Below, in pieces: positions 17,919-26,128 of a DNA stretch of 64,000 bases. This stretch comes from Methanomassiliicoccales archaeon RumEn M2 (lineage in GTDB: Archaea; Thermoplasmatota; Thermoplasmata; Methanomassiliicoccales; Methanomethylophilaceae). Every line of letters starts with the position of its first letter. Positions within the stretch are counted from its first letter, which is position 1. The DNA is taken from the NCBI GenBank assembly GCA_001421175.1, contig LJKL01000015.1:62001-126000 (forward strand). Reading direction: 5' to 3'. A program made the translations under genes and the position numbers. Under the pieces are notes generated by a model. The model was not told where the DNA came from. It worked only from the letters and a program-made list of their open reading frames with translations, and did no database searches.

Positions 17919-19139
17919 ATGGCAAAGGAAATACGAGTGGTCGAGCTCTTCGCCGGTGTAGGCGGATTCAGATGCGGTTTGGAGGCATCGTCCGATCACT
18001 TCGTCACATTGTGGGCCAACCAATGGGAGCCGGGGCGCAAGAATCAGTTCGCCTTCGATTGCTATGATGCCCACTACGGCGATTCCGGCTCGTTGAACGT
18101 GAACGAGGATATAGCAAACGCAAGGGATGAAGTGCCAGAGCACGACCTGTTAGTCGGAGGATTCCCTTGCCAGGATTACTCCGTTGCCACCACTCAGGCA
18201 AAAGGGATCGCCGGTAAGAAGGGAGTCTTATGGTGGCACATCGACCACATAATAAAAAGAAGGCACCCGAAGTATGTGCTGCTGGAGAATGTTGACAGAT
18301 TATTGAGATCACCTTCCACGCAGAGAGGCAGGGACTTCGGCATAATACTCAGATGCCTGGCGGACCTTGGCTACTCTGTGGAGTGGCGCGCCATAAATGC
18401 GGCGGACTACGGATTCGTTCAGAAGAGGAGGAGGGTGTTCATATTCGCCAGTAGGGGAGATACCAGGAAATCGATCGATATCGACATGGGGAATCCGGAA
18501 GCGACTGTGCATGATAACGGTTTCTTCTCAAAGGAGTTCCCCATAGATCCAGTATCATCGGATGACAAGATAGGGACCTTCAATATAGGGTCGGAAAAAT
18601 ATAGTTCTCTTATCGAGGTCTCCGATCATTTCGCAGAGCAGTTCTTATCCGCAGGTGTGATGAAGGATCATCAGATCTACACGCGAGGAGTGACACCAAG
18701 ATTCAATGGGAAAAGAGCAAGGCTGAGAGACATACTCGAGGATGATGTTGATGAGAGATTCTATGTCAAAGCCTTGGACCTGCCCAAGTGGGAATTCATG
18801 AAGGGGCCCAAGAAGCTGAAGCGCAAGAAGGCTGGCACCAACATAACATATCTCTATTCTGAAGGAGGGATACCTTTCCCAGACAACCTTGATGGCCCTG
18901 GCAGAACCATGCTCACAAGCGAGGGGACGAAGAACCGCAGCAGCCATATAATATCGGGCAAAGATGGCAGATACAGGATACTGACGCCTGTGGAATGCGA
19001 GCGCATGAACGGATTCCCGGACGACTGGACGAATACGATGACCGAACGCCAAAGATACTTCGTCATGGGAAACGCTCTGGTAGTGGGTCTGATAAAGAAG
19101 ATGGGCGACTCCCTCTTAAGATTGACTGAGTCAGAATGA
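17919..19139 (+). CDS. DNA (cytosine-5-)-methyltransferase, Sau3AI-type partner
   Basis: A 406-residue C5-cytosine methyltransferase. Motif I is VVELFAGVGGFRCGLE (SAM binding), motif IV is GGFPCQDYS with catalytic Cys84, motif VI is VLLENVDR, motif VIII is QKRRRVFIFASR and motif X is YFVMGNALVVGLI. The target-recognition region lies around residues 230-330. I chose ATG 17919 because motif I begins at the normal distance from it. It protects the host from the neighbouring endonuclease, so the predicted site is GATC with methylation of the C. The gene starts 23 bases after vsr and is probably co-transcribed. Confidence 0.93.
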   Translation: MAKEIRVVELFAGVGGFRCGLEASSDHFVTLWANQWEPGRKNQFAFDCYDAHYGDSGSLNVNEDIANARDEVPEHDLLVGGFPCQDYSVATTQAKGIAGKKGVLWWHIDHIIKRRHPKYVLLENVDRLLRSPSTQRGRDFGIILRCLADLGYSVEWRAINAADYGFVQKRRRVFIFASRGDTRKSIDIDMGNPEATVHDNGFFSKEFPIDPVSSDDKIGTFNIGSEKYSSLIEVSDHFAEQFLSAGVMKDHQIYTRGVTPRFNGKRARLRDILEDDVDERFYVKALDLPKWEFMKGPKKLKRKKAGTNITYLYSEGGIPFPDNLDGPGRTMLTSEGTKNRSSHIISGKDGRYRILTPVECERMNGFPDDWTNTMTERQRYFVMGNALVVGLIKKMGDSLLRLTESE

Positions 19140-19193
19140 TCGATCATTGGATCGGGCAGACATATTCGAAGAGCACCTTCGAAGAATGATCGG

Positions 19194-19721
19194 TCAGAAG
19201 AGCTTTCTATAGCTCTCCATGGTGTGCTCTATTATCGCCCTGACCTCTTTGGACCCTATCACCTCATCCACGGCCGTGTCCTTCTTCTCTAACGTCTTGT
19301 ATACGGAGAAGAAATGGGCCATCTCGTTGAAGATATGCTCCGGAAGATCGGATATATCCCTGAATGAATTGTACATTGGGTCTCCGAAAGGTATCGCTAT
19401 TATCTTCTCGTCATTCTCGCCGCTGTCGATCATCTTTATCGCACCTATGGGATAGCACCTGACCAGCGTCATGGGGGCGATGGGCTCTGAGCACAGCACC
19501 AGTGCGTCCAAGGGATCCCCGTCATCGGCGAACGTCCTGGGAATGAAGCCGTAATTCGCAGGATAGTGGGTCGAGGTGTAAAGGATCCTGTCCAGCATCA
19601 GCAGCCCCGTATCCTTGTCCAGCTCGTATTTGTTCTTGCTGCCCTTGGATATTTCCACCACGACGATGAAATCTTCAGGGGATATCCTGCCCGGGTCGAT
19701 GTCGTGCCAGATGTTCTTCAT
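19194..19721 (-). CDS. ppa: Inorganic pyrophosphatase (family I)
   Basis: A 175-residue soluble family I pyrophosphatase that hydrolyses PPi to phosphate in the cytoplasm. Visible are VVVEISKGSKNKYELDK, the THYPANYGFIPRT segment and the metal-binding signature DDGDPLDALVL, followed by GENDEKIIAIP. The length is typical. It is transcribed alone, convergent with the methyltransferase gene. The ATG at 19721 fits the usual start MKNIWHDIDPG. Confidence 0.96.
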   Translation of the reverse strand: MKNIWHDIDPGRISPEDFIVVVEISKGSKNKYELDKDTGLLMLDRILYTSTHYPANYGFIPRTFADDGDPLDALVLCSEPIAPMTLVRCYPIGAIKMIDSGENDEKIIAIPFGDPMYNSFRDISDLPEHIFNEMAHFFSVYKTLEKKDTAVDEVIGSKEVRAIIEHTMESYRKLF

Positions 19722-20172
19722 ATCCGCCGTATGGATGAAGACAATAATTAACGGTATTCATTTGTGCAAAAGATGGAAAAATACCCTGATCTCAATGATC
19801 GGTTTGAAATCAGATTGCAAACTATAGGCCCCGCATTGACGAACCCTCTTACAGGGAGAACTTCACTGCCTCATAAGATGTCTTCATGCGAACCCCGTGA
19901 AGCACGTGTGACGTATGAGCCCCGCACCCTCTTTATCCTAATCCCCTCTCCAGATAATATCGTCGGCAAAACGGATGACTGCGTGAATAGATCGGAGATC
20001 TTCGACCGATACCAGACATCTGACGGGGCAACAAATCAGCTACATTTCCCCTGAGGTCCGAAACTGCCGATATTTATATCTTGAACTACATCGGCGTGAT
20101 AAGATATCGCATTCGACAGAGTACATATAACACTACTCGAACAAGAGTGTCGAAGTCTTGTACGGATCTGTT
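19722..20172. other. Upstream region of second BspA-type gene
   Basis: A 450-base gap. A 96-codon frame at 19764-20054 (+) has no recognisable features and no good start signal. TATA-like elements are GATATTTATATC near 20066 and TACATATAAC near 20124; the latter has suitable spacing for a start at 20173. A short imperfect inverted repeat (ACACT...AGTGT) lies at about 20128-20150 and could bind a regulator. Confidence 0.4.
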
Positions 20173-22338
20173 ATGATCAAAAAGGTTGTGAAAACGATGT
20201 CCATGTCTTCTGCTCTGAAAGCTTCCTTGTTCGCGATTGTCGTTGTAGCAGCGTTTTCATCCTTCGTCGTCATCTCAGAGATCGATACCTCGGAGGGTGC
20301 GGAGGTCGGCACGTCCTTCTCGGAAGGTGGCCTGAATTATCTGATCGAAACTGACAGCACCGTAGAAGTCACTGGTCTCGATGATCTGAGCATAACGGAT
20401 CTTGTGATCCCTTCTTCCGTGACATACGATTCAGTGACATATGACGTAACATCCATCAAAGAAGGTGCGTTCTTTTATACTGACCTCTCATCCGTAACGA
20501 TACAGGAGAACGTAACATCGATCGGAGACTATGCATTCTACTACTGCATCAGTTTGACTTCCGTGACCATACCTGGGAGCATAACGTTCTTCGGCGAATC
20601 TGCATTTGAAGGCTGTACCGGTCTGACATCTGTGACAATGCAGGAAGGCATGACGTCCCTCGGAGACAATGCGTTCTACTTCTGCATCAGTTTGACATCC
20701 GTGACCATACCTGCAAGCGTGACGTCCATCGGGGACGGGGCATTCTTATACTGCACAGATCTGACTTCCGTGACAATGCAGGAAGGCCTGACGTCCATCG
20801 GGGACAGAGCGTTCTACTACTGTACAGATCTGACTTCCGTGACCATACCTGCAAGCGTGACGTCCATTGGAGGCTATGCGTTCAGCTACTGCGCAGATCT
20901 GACATCCGTGACAATGCAGGAAGGCATAACGTCTATAGGCAGCAATGCGTTCAGCAACTGTATCGGCCTGGTGTCCGTGACCATACCTGCAAGCGTGACG
21001 TCCATCGGTATCAATGCGTTCTCCGGCTGCAACTCCCTTATAGGATTCATTGTTTCAAACAGCAATACCAACTATTCAAATGACGGGCAGGGCATCCTTT
21101 ACAATAAGGGCAAAACATCATTGATACAGTGTCCCGGAGGACTTGGAGGGGAGATAATCATCCCCAACAGCGTGACGTTCGTCGGAGACTATGCGTTCTA
21201 TAACTGTACCGGTCTAACGTCCGTGACCATACCCGGAAGTGCTCTGTCAATCGGCAGCAATGCGTTCAGCAACTGTACCGGTCTAACGTCCGTGACCATA
21301 CCCGGAAGCGTGACGTCCATCGAGAACTATGCATTCTCTTACTGCACTGCCCTCACAGAATTCATCGTTTCCGCTGACAATGCTCACTATTCAAACGACG
21401 ATCAAGGCATCCTTTACAATAAAGAAAAGACTTTGTTGATACAGTGCCCCGGAACATATGAAGGAGAAATCGTCATCCCCGACGGCGTAGCGTTGATCGG
21501 GAACTATGCATTCTCTTACTGCACAGGCATCACATCTATTGAGATTCCTGGGAGTGTGACATCCATTGGCCAGTCTGCCTTCGAGGGATGCACCGGCATC
21601 ACATCTATTGAGATTCCTGGGAGTGTGACATCCATAGGCATCCGGGCGTTCTACAGATGCACCGGCATCATATCTGTTGAGATGCCTGAAAGTGTGACGT
21701 CCATAGGCAACTCCGCATTCTCCGGCTGCACAAGCTTAAGATCTGTGATAATACCTGACAGCTTAACGTCCATAGGCAACTCCGCATTCTCCGGCTGCAT
21801 TAGCCTAATATCGGTGATGATTCCCGAAAGTGTGACATCCATCGGAGACTGGGCGTTCTCTGAATGCTTCAGTCTGACTTCCATAACAATACCTGGAAGC
21901 GTGGCGTCCATAGGCTACGAAGCATTCGAGGGACTCACATTCTACAATGAAGATTCCTCAACAATACTTGAACATACACTCGGGAACTTAAGCGGTAACT
22001 CATTTGCAGGAACATTTGATAGATTGGTGAGAGGCCATCATACCATCACTTACGACGTCGTCGGAGGTTCCGCCTCAGCACCGATCCAATCGAATTTGGC
22101 CGAGGGAGATTCTTTCATCATAACCACATACTATGGCACCAAGGACGGATACGTGTTCAGAGGATGGACCGACGGAACAGACGTCTACGCCGCAGGCGAC
22201 ACATATGCCGTGGGCACGTCTGACGTTACATTGACCGCTGTCTGGGAGGCACCCGCCGAAAGAAGCACGATCTCCGGTTTCGCCATAGCTATAGTCGCAA
22301 TGGTTCTGGTCGCTGTCCTTTACGGAAGAAGATCTTGA
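20173..22338 (+). CDS. BspA-type leucine-rich-repeat surface protein
   Basis: About 721 aa. A signal anchor (LKASLFAIVVVAAFSSFVVI) is followed by about twenty LRR_5 units of 23 residues, such as LTSVTIPASVTSIGDGAFLYC. Two insertions (FIVSNSNTNYSNDGQGILYN and a near copy) interrupt the array. A Listeria-Bacteroides (InlB B) repeat follows, with TITYDVVGGSASAP and GYVFRGWTDG, and the protein ends in a membrane helix and RRS. It is thus exported and anchored by its C-terminus. I chose ATG 20173 over an upstream TTG because it gives a compact signal peptide. It shares its plan with the protein at 8608; both probably act in adhesion or cell contact. Ligand unknown. Confidence 0.9.
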   Translation: MIKKVVKTMSMSSALKASLFAIVVVAAFSSFVVISEIDTSEGAEVGTSFSEGGLNYLIETDSTVEVTGLDDLSITDLVIPSSVTYDSVTYDVTSIKEGAFFYTDLSSVTIQENVTSIGDYAFYYCISLTSVTIPGSITFFGESAFEGCTGLTSVTMQEGMTSLGDNAFYFCISLTSVTIPASVTSIGDGAFLYCTDLTSVTMQEGLTSIGDRAFYYCTDLTSVTIPASVTSIGGYAFSYCADLTSVTMQEGITSIGSNAFSNCIGLVSVTIPASVTSIGINAFSGCNSLIGFIVSNSNTNYSNDGQGILYNKGKTSLIQCPGGLGGEIIIPNSVTFVGDYAFYNCTGLTSVTIPGSALSIGSNAFSNCTGLTSVTIPGSVTSIENYAFSYCTALTEFIVSADNAHYSNDDQGILYNKEKTLLIQCPGTYEGEIVIPDGVALIGNYAFSYCTGITSIEIPGSVTSIGQSAFEGCTGITSIEIPGSVTSIGIRAFYRCTGIISVEMPESVTSIGNSAFSGCTSLRSVIIPDSLTSIGNSAFSGCISLISVMIPESVTSIGDWAFSECFSLTSITIPGSVASIGYEAFEGLTFYNEDSSTILEHTLGNLSGNSFAGTFDRLVRGHHTITYDVVGGSASAPIQSNLAEGDSFIITTYYGTKDGYVFRGWTDGTDVYAAGDTYAVGTSDVTLTAVWEAPAERSTISGFAIAIVAMVLVAVLYGRRS
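20500..21010 (+). repeat. Higher-order 138-bp tandem repeat inside the LRR array
   Basis: The element GTGACCATACCTGCAAGCGT recurs at 20701, 20839 and 20977, exactly 138 bases apart. Each period holds two 69-base LRR units, one encoding TIPASVTSIG and one encoding TMQEGxTSIG. The near-identical DNA shows recent duplication of a two-unit block rather than of single repeats. Confidence 0.8.
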
Positions 22339-22381
22339 TGGATAATAGGACCTTTTTCAAGGATGCTGATTTGAACAAGTG

Positions 22382-22459
22382 GCGAACGGGGAGGGATTCG
22401 AACCCTCGGCTTGCAGCTTAGGAGGCTGCCGCCATATCCAGGCTAGGCCACCCGTCCGC
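22382..22459 (-). tRNA. tRNA-Arg (anticodon CCT)
   Basis: A full cloverleaf can be drawn on the minus strand. The acceptor stem pairs GCGGACG with CGTTCGC (one G-T pair). The anticodon stem GCAGC/GCTGC encloses loop CTCCTAA, giving anticodon CCT, which reads AGG. The T arm contains GGTTCGAATCC. No CCA is encoded. Confidence 0.93.
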
Positions 22460-22564
22460 TGTGCCGAGATATAGGGTCATGATTAAAAGCTTTTGTGAGC
22501 CCTGACCTGCTGGTTCCCCTTCTGCCAGGCAATCGTTTTACAATCCGGTGATGATTACGCCCTC

Positions 22565-23155
22565 ATGGAATTCATCGACGCCGTGGGCAAACGCAGGAGC
22601 GTGTACGATCTGGGCAAAGCCGTTCTGAGCGACGATGCCGTATCCCGCCTTCAGAGGATCGCTATGGACGTCCCCTCCGCATACAACTCCCAGAGCCAGC
22701 GTGTCGTTCTGCTCTTGGAGAAGGAGCACGATGCCCTGTGGGACATCGTGGAATCGTCCCTGCGGCGCAGGATAGGCGACAAACGGTACGAGGGGAAGAC
22801 CTCGGAGAAGATAGACTCCTTCCGCGCGGCCGCGGGCACAGTGCTGTTCTTTGATGATACGGACGTCACGTCCTCCTTCGTGGAGAGATTCCCCTCGGGG
22901 GCCGACAATTTCCCTGTCTGGGCGGATCACGCCGGAGGCATGATGCAGTATGCGTTCTGGCTGGCGTTCGCGGATCTGGGCCTGGGGGCATCCCTGCAGC
23001 ATTACAACCCCCTCATTGATGATGACGTGAAAGAACGCTGGGGCCTTCCCGCGGGATGGAAGCTGCTGGCGCAGATGCCCTTCGGGGCCGTGAATGAGAG
23101 GCCGGGCGCGAAGGAGTACATGCCCGTATCTGAGAAGATCCGCGTTCTGCGATGA
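22565..23155 (+). CDS. Nitroreductase family protein (YdgI/HBN1-like)
   Basis: A 196-residue FMN-dependent oxidoreductase. The start MEFIDAVGKRRSVYDLGK carries the Arg-Arg-Ser FMN motif, PSAYNSQSQRVVLLL is the second FMN-binding segment, and HAGGMMQYAFWLAFADLGLGASLQHYNPL is the conserved core. The FMN-proximal QMPFGAVNERPGAKE near the end is typical of this subgroup, which reduces nitro or quinone compounds. It is a different subgroup from the nitroreductase at 6727. Transcribed alone, about 100 bases from the divergent tRNA-Arg gene. Confidence 0.9.
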   Translation: MEFIDAVGKRRSVYDLGKAVLSDDAVSRLQRIAMDVPSAYNSQSQRVVLLLEKEHDALWDIVESSLRRRIGDKRYEGKTSEKIDSFRAAAGTVLFFDDTDVTSSFVERFPSGADNFPVWADHAGGMMQYAFWLAFADLGLGASLQHYNPLIDDDVKERWGLPAGWKLLAQMPFGAVNERPGAKEYMPVSEKIRVLR

Positions 23156-23198
23156 ATAAAGTATAACGGGGCGGCCGTCACGGTCGCCCGAATGGATT

Positions 23199-23918
23199 TC
23201 ACTCCTCTTCGGGAGCGGACTTGTCGGCGGCAGGCGCCCTGGTCCAGGTCTCTATGAACTCCACGGTGTCCACGCCGAAGGAGTCCCTGAGGTCGGAGAC
23301 TATCCTGAACTTGGACATGGGCCAGCCCTGGTTGAATTTCACCAGGTCGGGCATCCTGACGGAGACCTTCTTCTCGTCGAACTCGAACTCGAAACCGTCG
23401 GAGGTGCCGAAGTCCATGTCGAGGATGGCCCTTGCCTTCCCGTCGTTACCGTCGACGACCTCGGTGATCTCGAACTCGTATCTGAGGTTCTTGCCTGCGA
23501 GGGGGTTGTTGAAGTCGACCTTCACGCGCCCGGCTCCTACGCTGAGCACGGTCCCCCTGCGCTCCCCGAGGCTGACCTCGAGGCCGGGGTACGGGTTGAT
23601 CTCCTGCTTGTGGAATTCCCTGAGGGGGTGCGTCTCCAGGAGCTTGGGGTCTCTGGCTCCCGCGCCTTCCTCGGACGGTATCTCGACAACGGTCTTCTTC
23701 CCTATCTCTGCGGCGGTTATCGCTGCGTCGAGGGCTGGGAAGAGCTTCCCGGAGCCCACTATGTAGGGCATGGGAGCGTACTTGTACTGCTCATTGTACA
23801 TGCCGTTCTCCTTGGCCTTGTCCTCATAGGTGGTGTCGTAGAGCTTCTCGTTGTCTGCTATGTAGGCATCGTAGTTCATGCGAACGATGTCGCCTTTCTT
23901 CAGGGATTTCTTAGCCAT
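23199..23918 (-). CDS. FKBP-type peptidyl-prolyl isomerase, long archaeal form
   Basis: About 239 aa. The N-terminus KKGDIVRMNYDAYIADNEKLYDTT is the FKBP start, and MPYIVGSGKLFPALDAAI is the active-site region. An insert-in-flap segment (ETHPLREFHKQEINPYPGLEV) and GRVKVDFNNPLAGKNLRYEFEI complete the SlyD-like core. A C-terminal extension of about 85 residues is typical of long archaeal FKBPs. It acts as a cytoplasmic foldase or chaperone. I chose the ATG at 23918, which has AAGGTGA just upstream, over one three codons earlier. The TATA box is near 23964-23974. Confidence 0.93.
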   Translation of the reverse strand: MAKKSLKKGDIVRMNYDAYIADNEKLYDTTYEDKAKENGMYNEQYKYAPMPYIVGSGKLFPALDAAITAAEIGKKTVVEIPSEEGAGARDPKLLETHPLREFHKQEINPYPGLEVSLGERRGTVLSVGAGRVKVDFNNPLAGKNLRYEFEITEVVDGNDGKARAILDMDFGTSDGFEFEFDEKKVSVRMPDLVKFNQGWPMSKFRIVSDLRDSFGVDTVEFIETWTRAPAADKSAPEEE

Positions 23919-24051
23919 TATTGTCACCTTAAAGTCTGTTCTGAATGAGCCTGCCTAATATCGGGTATATATTAAAGGTTGCTGTCACGCCATCATATAG
24001 GCGCGGAGGCGCGAAAGTAATAATAAGCGGATACGTTTACACGGAACCTAA

Positions 24052-24125
24052 GCCACTTTTGCATAGCCCGGTAGTGCGGCTGACTTGTAATCAGCAGGTC
24101 CGGAGTTCGAATCTCCGAAGTGGCT
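24052..24125 (+). tRNA. tRNA-Thr (anticodon TGT)
   Basis: The acceptor stem pairs GCCACTT with AAGTGGC. The anticodon stem GCTGA/TCAGC encloses loop CTTGTAA, giving anticodon TGT, which reads ACA. The T arm is GGAGTTCGAATCTCC. The discriminator base T at 24125 is followed by CCA at 24126-24128, which may be encoded or chance. Confidence 0.92.
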
Positions 24126-24414
24126 CCACTTGTTTTAAATACTAAGACATTCAAAGCTTATAAGGGATCGCTATTTTTTCAGTTTTTACGTTTTTGTAAT
24201 AATTCATCATGCCACAAGAATGCCACGAATGCCACAACAAACTGGATTTGGATGAATAAAATACATCAAAACCCAGCAAGATGACACTAGATGACAGCCG
24301 TTCTGATAACCGCCTGATTATAAATTAGCAGGACAAGAGAACGAGGTGAAAACATGCCCTGTTTAATAGACAATTATCCATCTCTCTGACACACGAGCAT
24401 CATATGGATGCATC

Positions 24415-24606
24415 ATGGAAAAGAACGAGATCACGCAGGAAATGGTTGATAGTTTCAACCGTCTCATCGATGAGGGAGAAGAGCAAGATCTCGAACCGGA
24501 GGACTGGAGACCGCTCTTCGAAGAAGGCCTCTCCAAGATCGGTGCATCCGTCGTTACGGGCCTCCCGTCCGAGGATCTGAAATCATTATATACTCACTAT
24601 TTGTAA
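24415..24606 (+). CDS. Small acidic hypothetical protein
   Basis: A 63-residue acidic protein with predicted helices (EMVDSFNRLIDEGEEQDL; EDLKSLYTHYL) and no cysteine or membrane segment. Its stop lies eight bases before the DUF1638 gene, with which it likely forms an operon together with the Rrf2 regulator. I do not recognise a family. It could be a small partner of the DUF1638 protein; that is inference from position only. Confidence 0.5.
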   Translation: MEKNEITQEMVDSFNRLIDEGEEQDLEPEDWRPLFEEGLSKIGASVVTGLPSEDLKSLYTHYL

Positions 24607-24614
24607 CAATATTT

Positions 24615-25462
24615 ATGACACACGGAACGCTCGGGATAATCGCATGCCCGATGCTGGACGACAACCTTGTCTTCGGGCTCAAGAATGATGCCGAGGAGAA
24701 GTACATAACGATCATTGACAACAAGAACAACGGCTCACTCCGCAGGAAGCTGGAAAAGGAATTGGTGCCCTATGAGACGATCGGATACGACGACCTCCTG
24801 GCCGGGAAGTACTGCCCCGACCCCTCGAAGTTCAACGTGCTGGTCCTGATGGTGGACCTCGGCCTGCACTCCAGGCCCGAGGAGCTGAAGTCCACCGTAG
24901 AGAACAGCACCAGGGAGATGCAGCCCTATGCAGACGCCTCGGCTTTTACCTGGGCACCTGCGGCAACTTCAATTGGGACATCCCCGAGTGGTGCGCCAAG
25001 AACGGGCTCAAGCCCGCCGCCATGTTCCGCGACGCCGGGGGCAATCTCTGCCACGACTGCGTCGGCGTGAACGTAGCCGGCGGTCCCAGGTACAACGAGA
25101 TGATGAAGAAGTACACAGGGCATCTCTATGTCTTCCCGGCAATGGCTTCGAACTATGATGATTTTATGGGTGCGGACCAGGCAGACGCACTCAAGACGGA
25201 AGAGAGTCTCACCGACGAGATCAGAGAAGCCCTCGGAATAGAGCCGGGACGCGACGGATATATGCGCTGGCTCCTGAACCAGGGAGATTACAAGTACATC
25301 CTGAAGCTGGACACCGGAATAGGGAATGAGCACTTCGACGAGGATCTCCAGAAGATCTCCGACAGGACCCGCCTGAAGGTCAAGGTGGCAGAGGAGGGTT
25401 GGGCGACCCTCCATTCCACGAACTGCCTCTACGCCGAGTGCAAGTCGATGCTCGGAGAATGA
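24615..25462 (+). CDS. DUF1638 domain protein, frameshifted
   Basis: The start THGTLGIIACPMLDDNLVFGL, the DVGVNVAGG-like segment CVGVNVAGGPRYNEMM and the C-terminal YKYILKLDTGIGNEHFDEDL match the DUF1638 pattern of methanogens and acetogens. Those proteins are often encoded beside methyltransferase or corrinoid genes and have no proven function. The frame breaks at 24937-24938: one missing C (GACGCCTCGG for GACGCCCTCGG) turns ADALGFYLGTCGNFNWD into nonsense. The repaired length is about 282 aa. It follows a small acidic protein and precedes the Rrf2 gene by one base. Confidence 0.8.
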
Positions 25463-25463
25463 G

Positions 25464-25913
25464 ATGCACGTAGGCTCCCAGTACACCGTGGGGATTCACA
25501 CCCTGCTCATGGTGGCCTTCTTCAACGAGGACAGGATCACCAGCGAGATCGTGGCCACCAGCATCGGATGCAACCCCGTCATAGTCCGCAACGTGTTCAC
25601 CAAGCTCTCCAAGGCCAGCCTCCTGAAACCTGGCATGGGCAAGGCCAGGACTCGGCTCGGCAGGCCGGCGGACGAGATCACGCTCTACGACGTGTTCGCG
25701 GCCGTCGACACGGACGACGCGGACGGTATCTTCCGTATGTATACTGTGAACACACACTGTCCGGTGGGGAACGAGATACACGACCTGCTGTCGTCCCGTT
25801 TCGACATCGCCATCAGATCGATGATGAACCAGCTGTCGAAAACGACCATAGCGGACCTGGTGTCCGAGCTGCCGCAAGAGAAGAGGTGCCTGCCAGAGGT
25901 GCTTCGCCACTGA
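25464..25913 (+). CDS. Rrf2-family transcriptional regulator
   Basis: A 149-residue winged-helix protein. The start QYTVGIHTLLMVAFFNEDRITSEIVA and the recognition part NPVIVRNVFTKLSKASLLKPG are those of Rrf2 proteins. RPADEITLYDVFAAVD is the characteristic wing-to-dimer segment. Three cysteines (GCNPV, THCPVG, RCLPE) are present, but not in the close spacing of IscR-type cluster ligands. The ATG follows the DUF1638 stop by one base, so the regulator probably controls this operon in response to redox or iron-sulfur state. The signal is not visible in the sequence. Confidence 0.88.
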   Translation: MHVGSQYTVGIHTLLMVAFFNEDRITSEIVATSIGCNPVIVRNVFTKLSKASLLKPGMGKARTRLGRPADEITLYDVFAAVDTDDADGIFRMYTVNTHCPVGNEIHDLLSSRFDIAIRSMMNQLSKTTIADLVSELPQEKRCLPEVLRH

Positions 25914-25969
25914 GAAGATCACCGCAGGCATCCGGCGGAACCGCCGTGCTTCACTACTTCTTCTAAGAG

Positions 25970-26095
25970 ATGAACGTATGCGGCGCGATCCTCGTCACCA
26001 ACAGGACATCCTCTGCGGACGACATCTAAACCATCGAGGAGACGATCGAGACCAGGTCGCTCATAGGAGAATACATCCGCTATTCTCGCAAATGA
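25970..26095 (+). pseudogene. Possible gene remnant with an in-frame TAA
   Basis: From ATG 25970 the frame reads MNVCGAILVTNRTSSADDI, a TAA, then TIEETIETRSLIGEYIRYSRK and TGA. Composition matches nearby genes, so this may be the residue of a gene downstream of rrf2. The family is not recognised, and chance is quite possible. Confidence 0.2.
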
Positions 26096-26128
26096 AAAGA
26101 AAAGGAAAAGGTTTGGTTTTAGCGTTTC

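Noticed and set aside
14685-19139. Prophage or integrated element with attachment sites
   Set aside because: No integrase, capsid, terminase or flanking direct repeat at a tRNA was seen; only the YqaJ-like nuclease hints at phage origin.
20480-21930. Regular DNA repeats considered as a CRISPR array
   Set aside because: The period is 69 or 138 bases, it stays in frame and encodes LRR units. There are no unique spacers of constant length.
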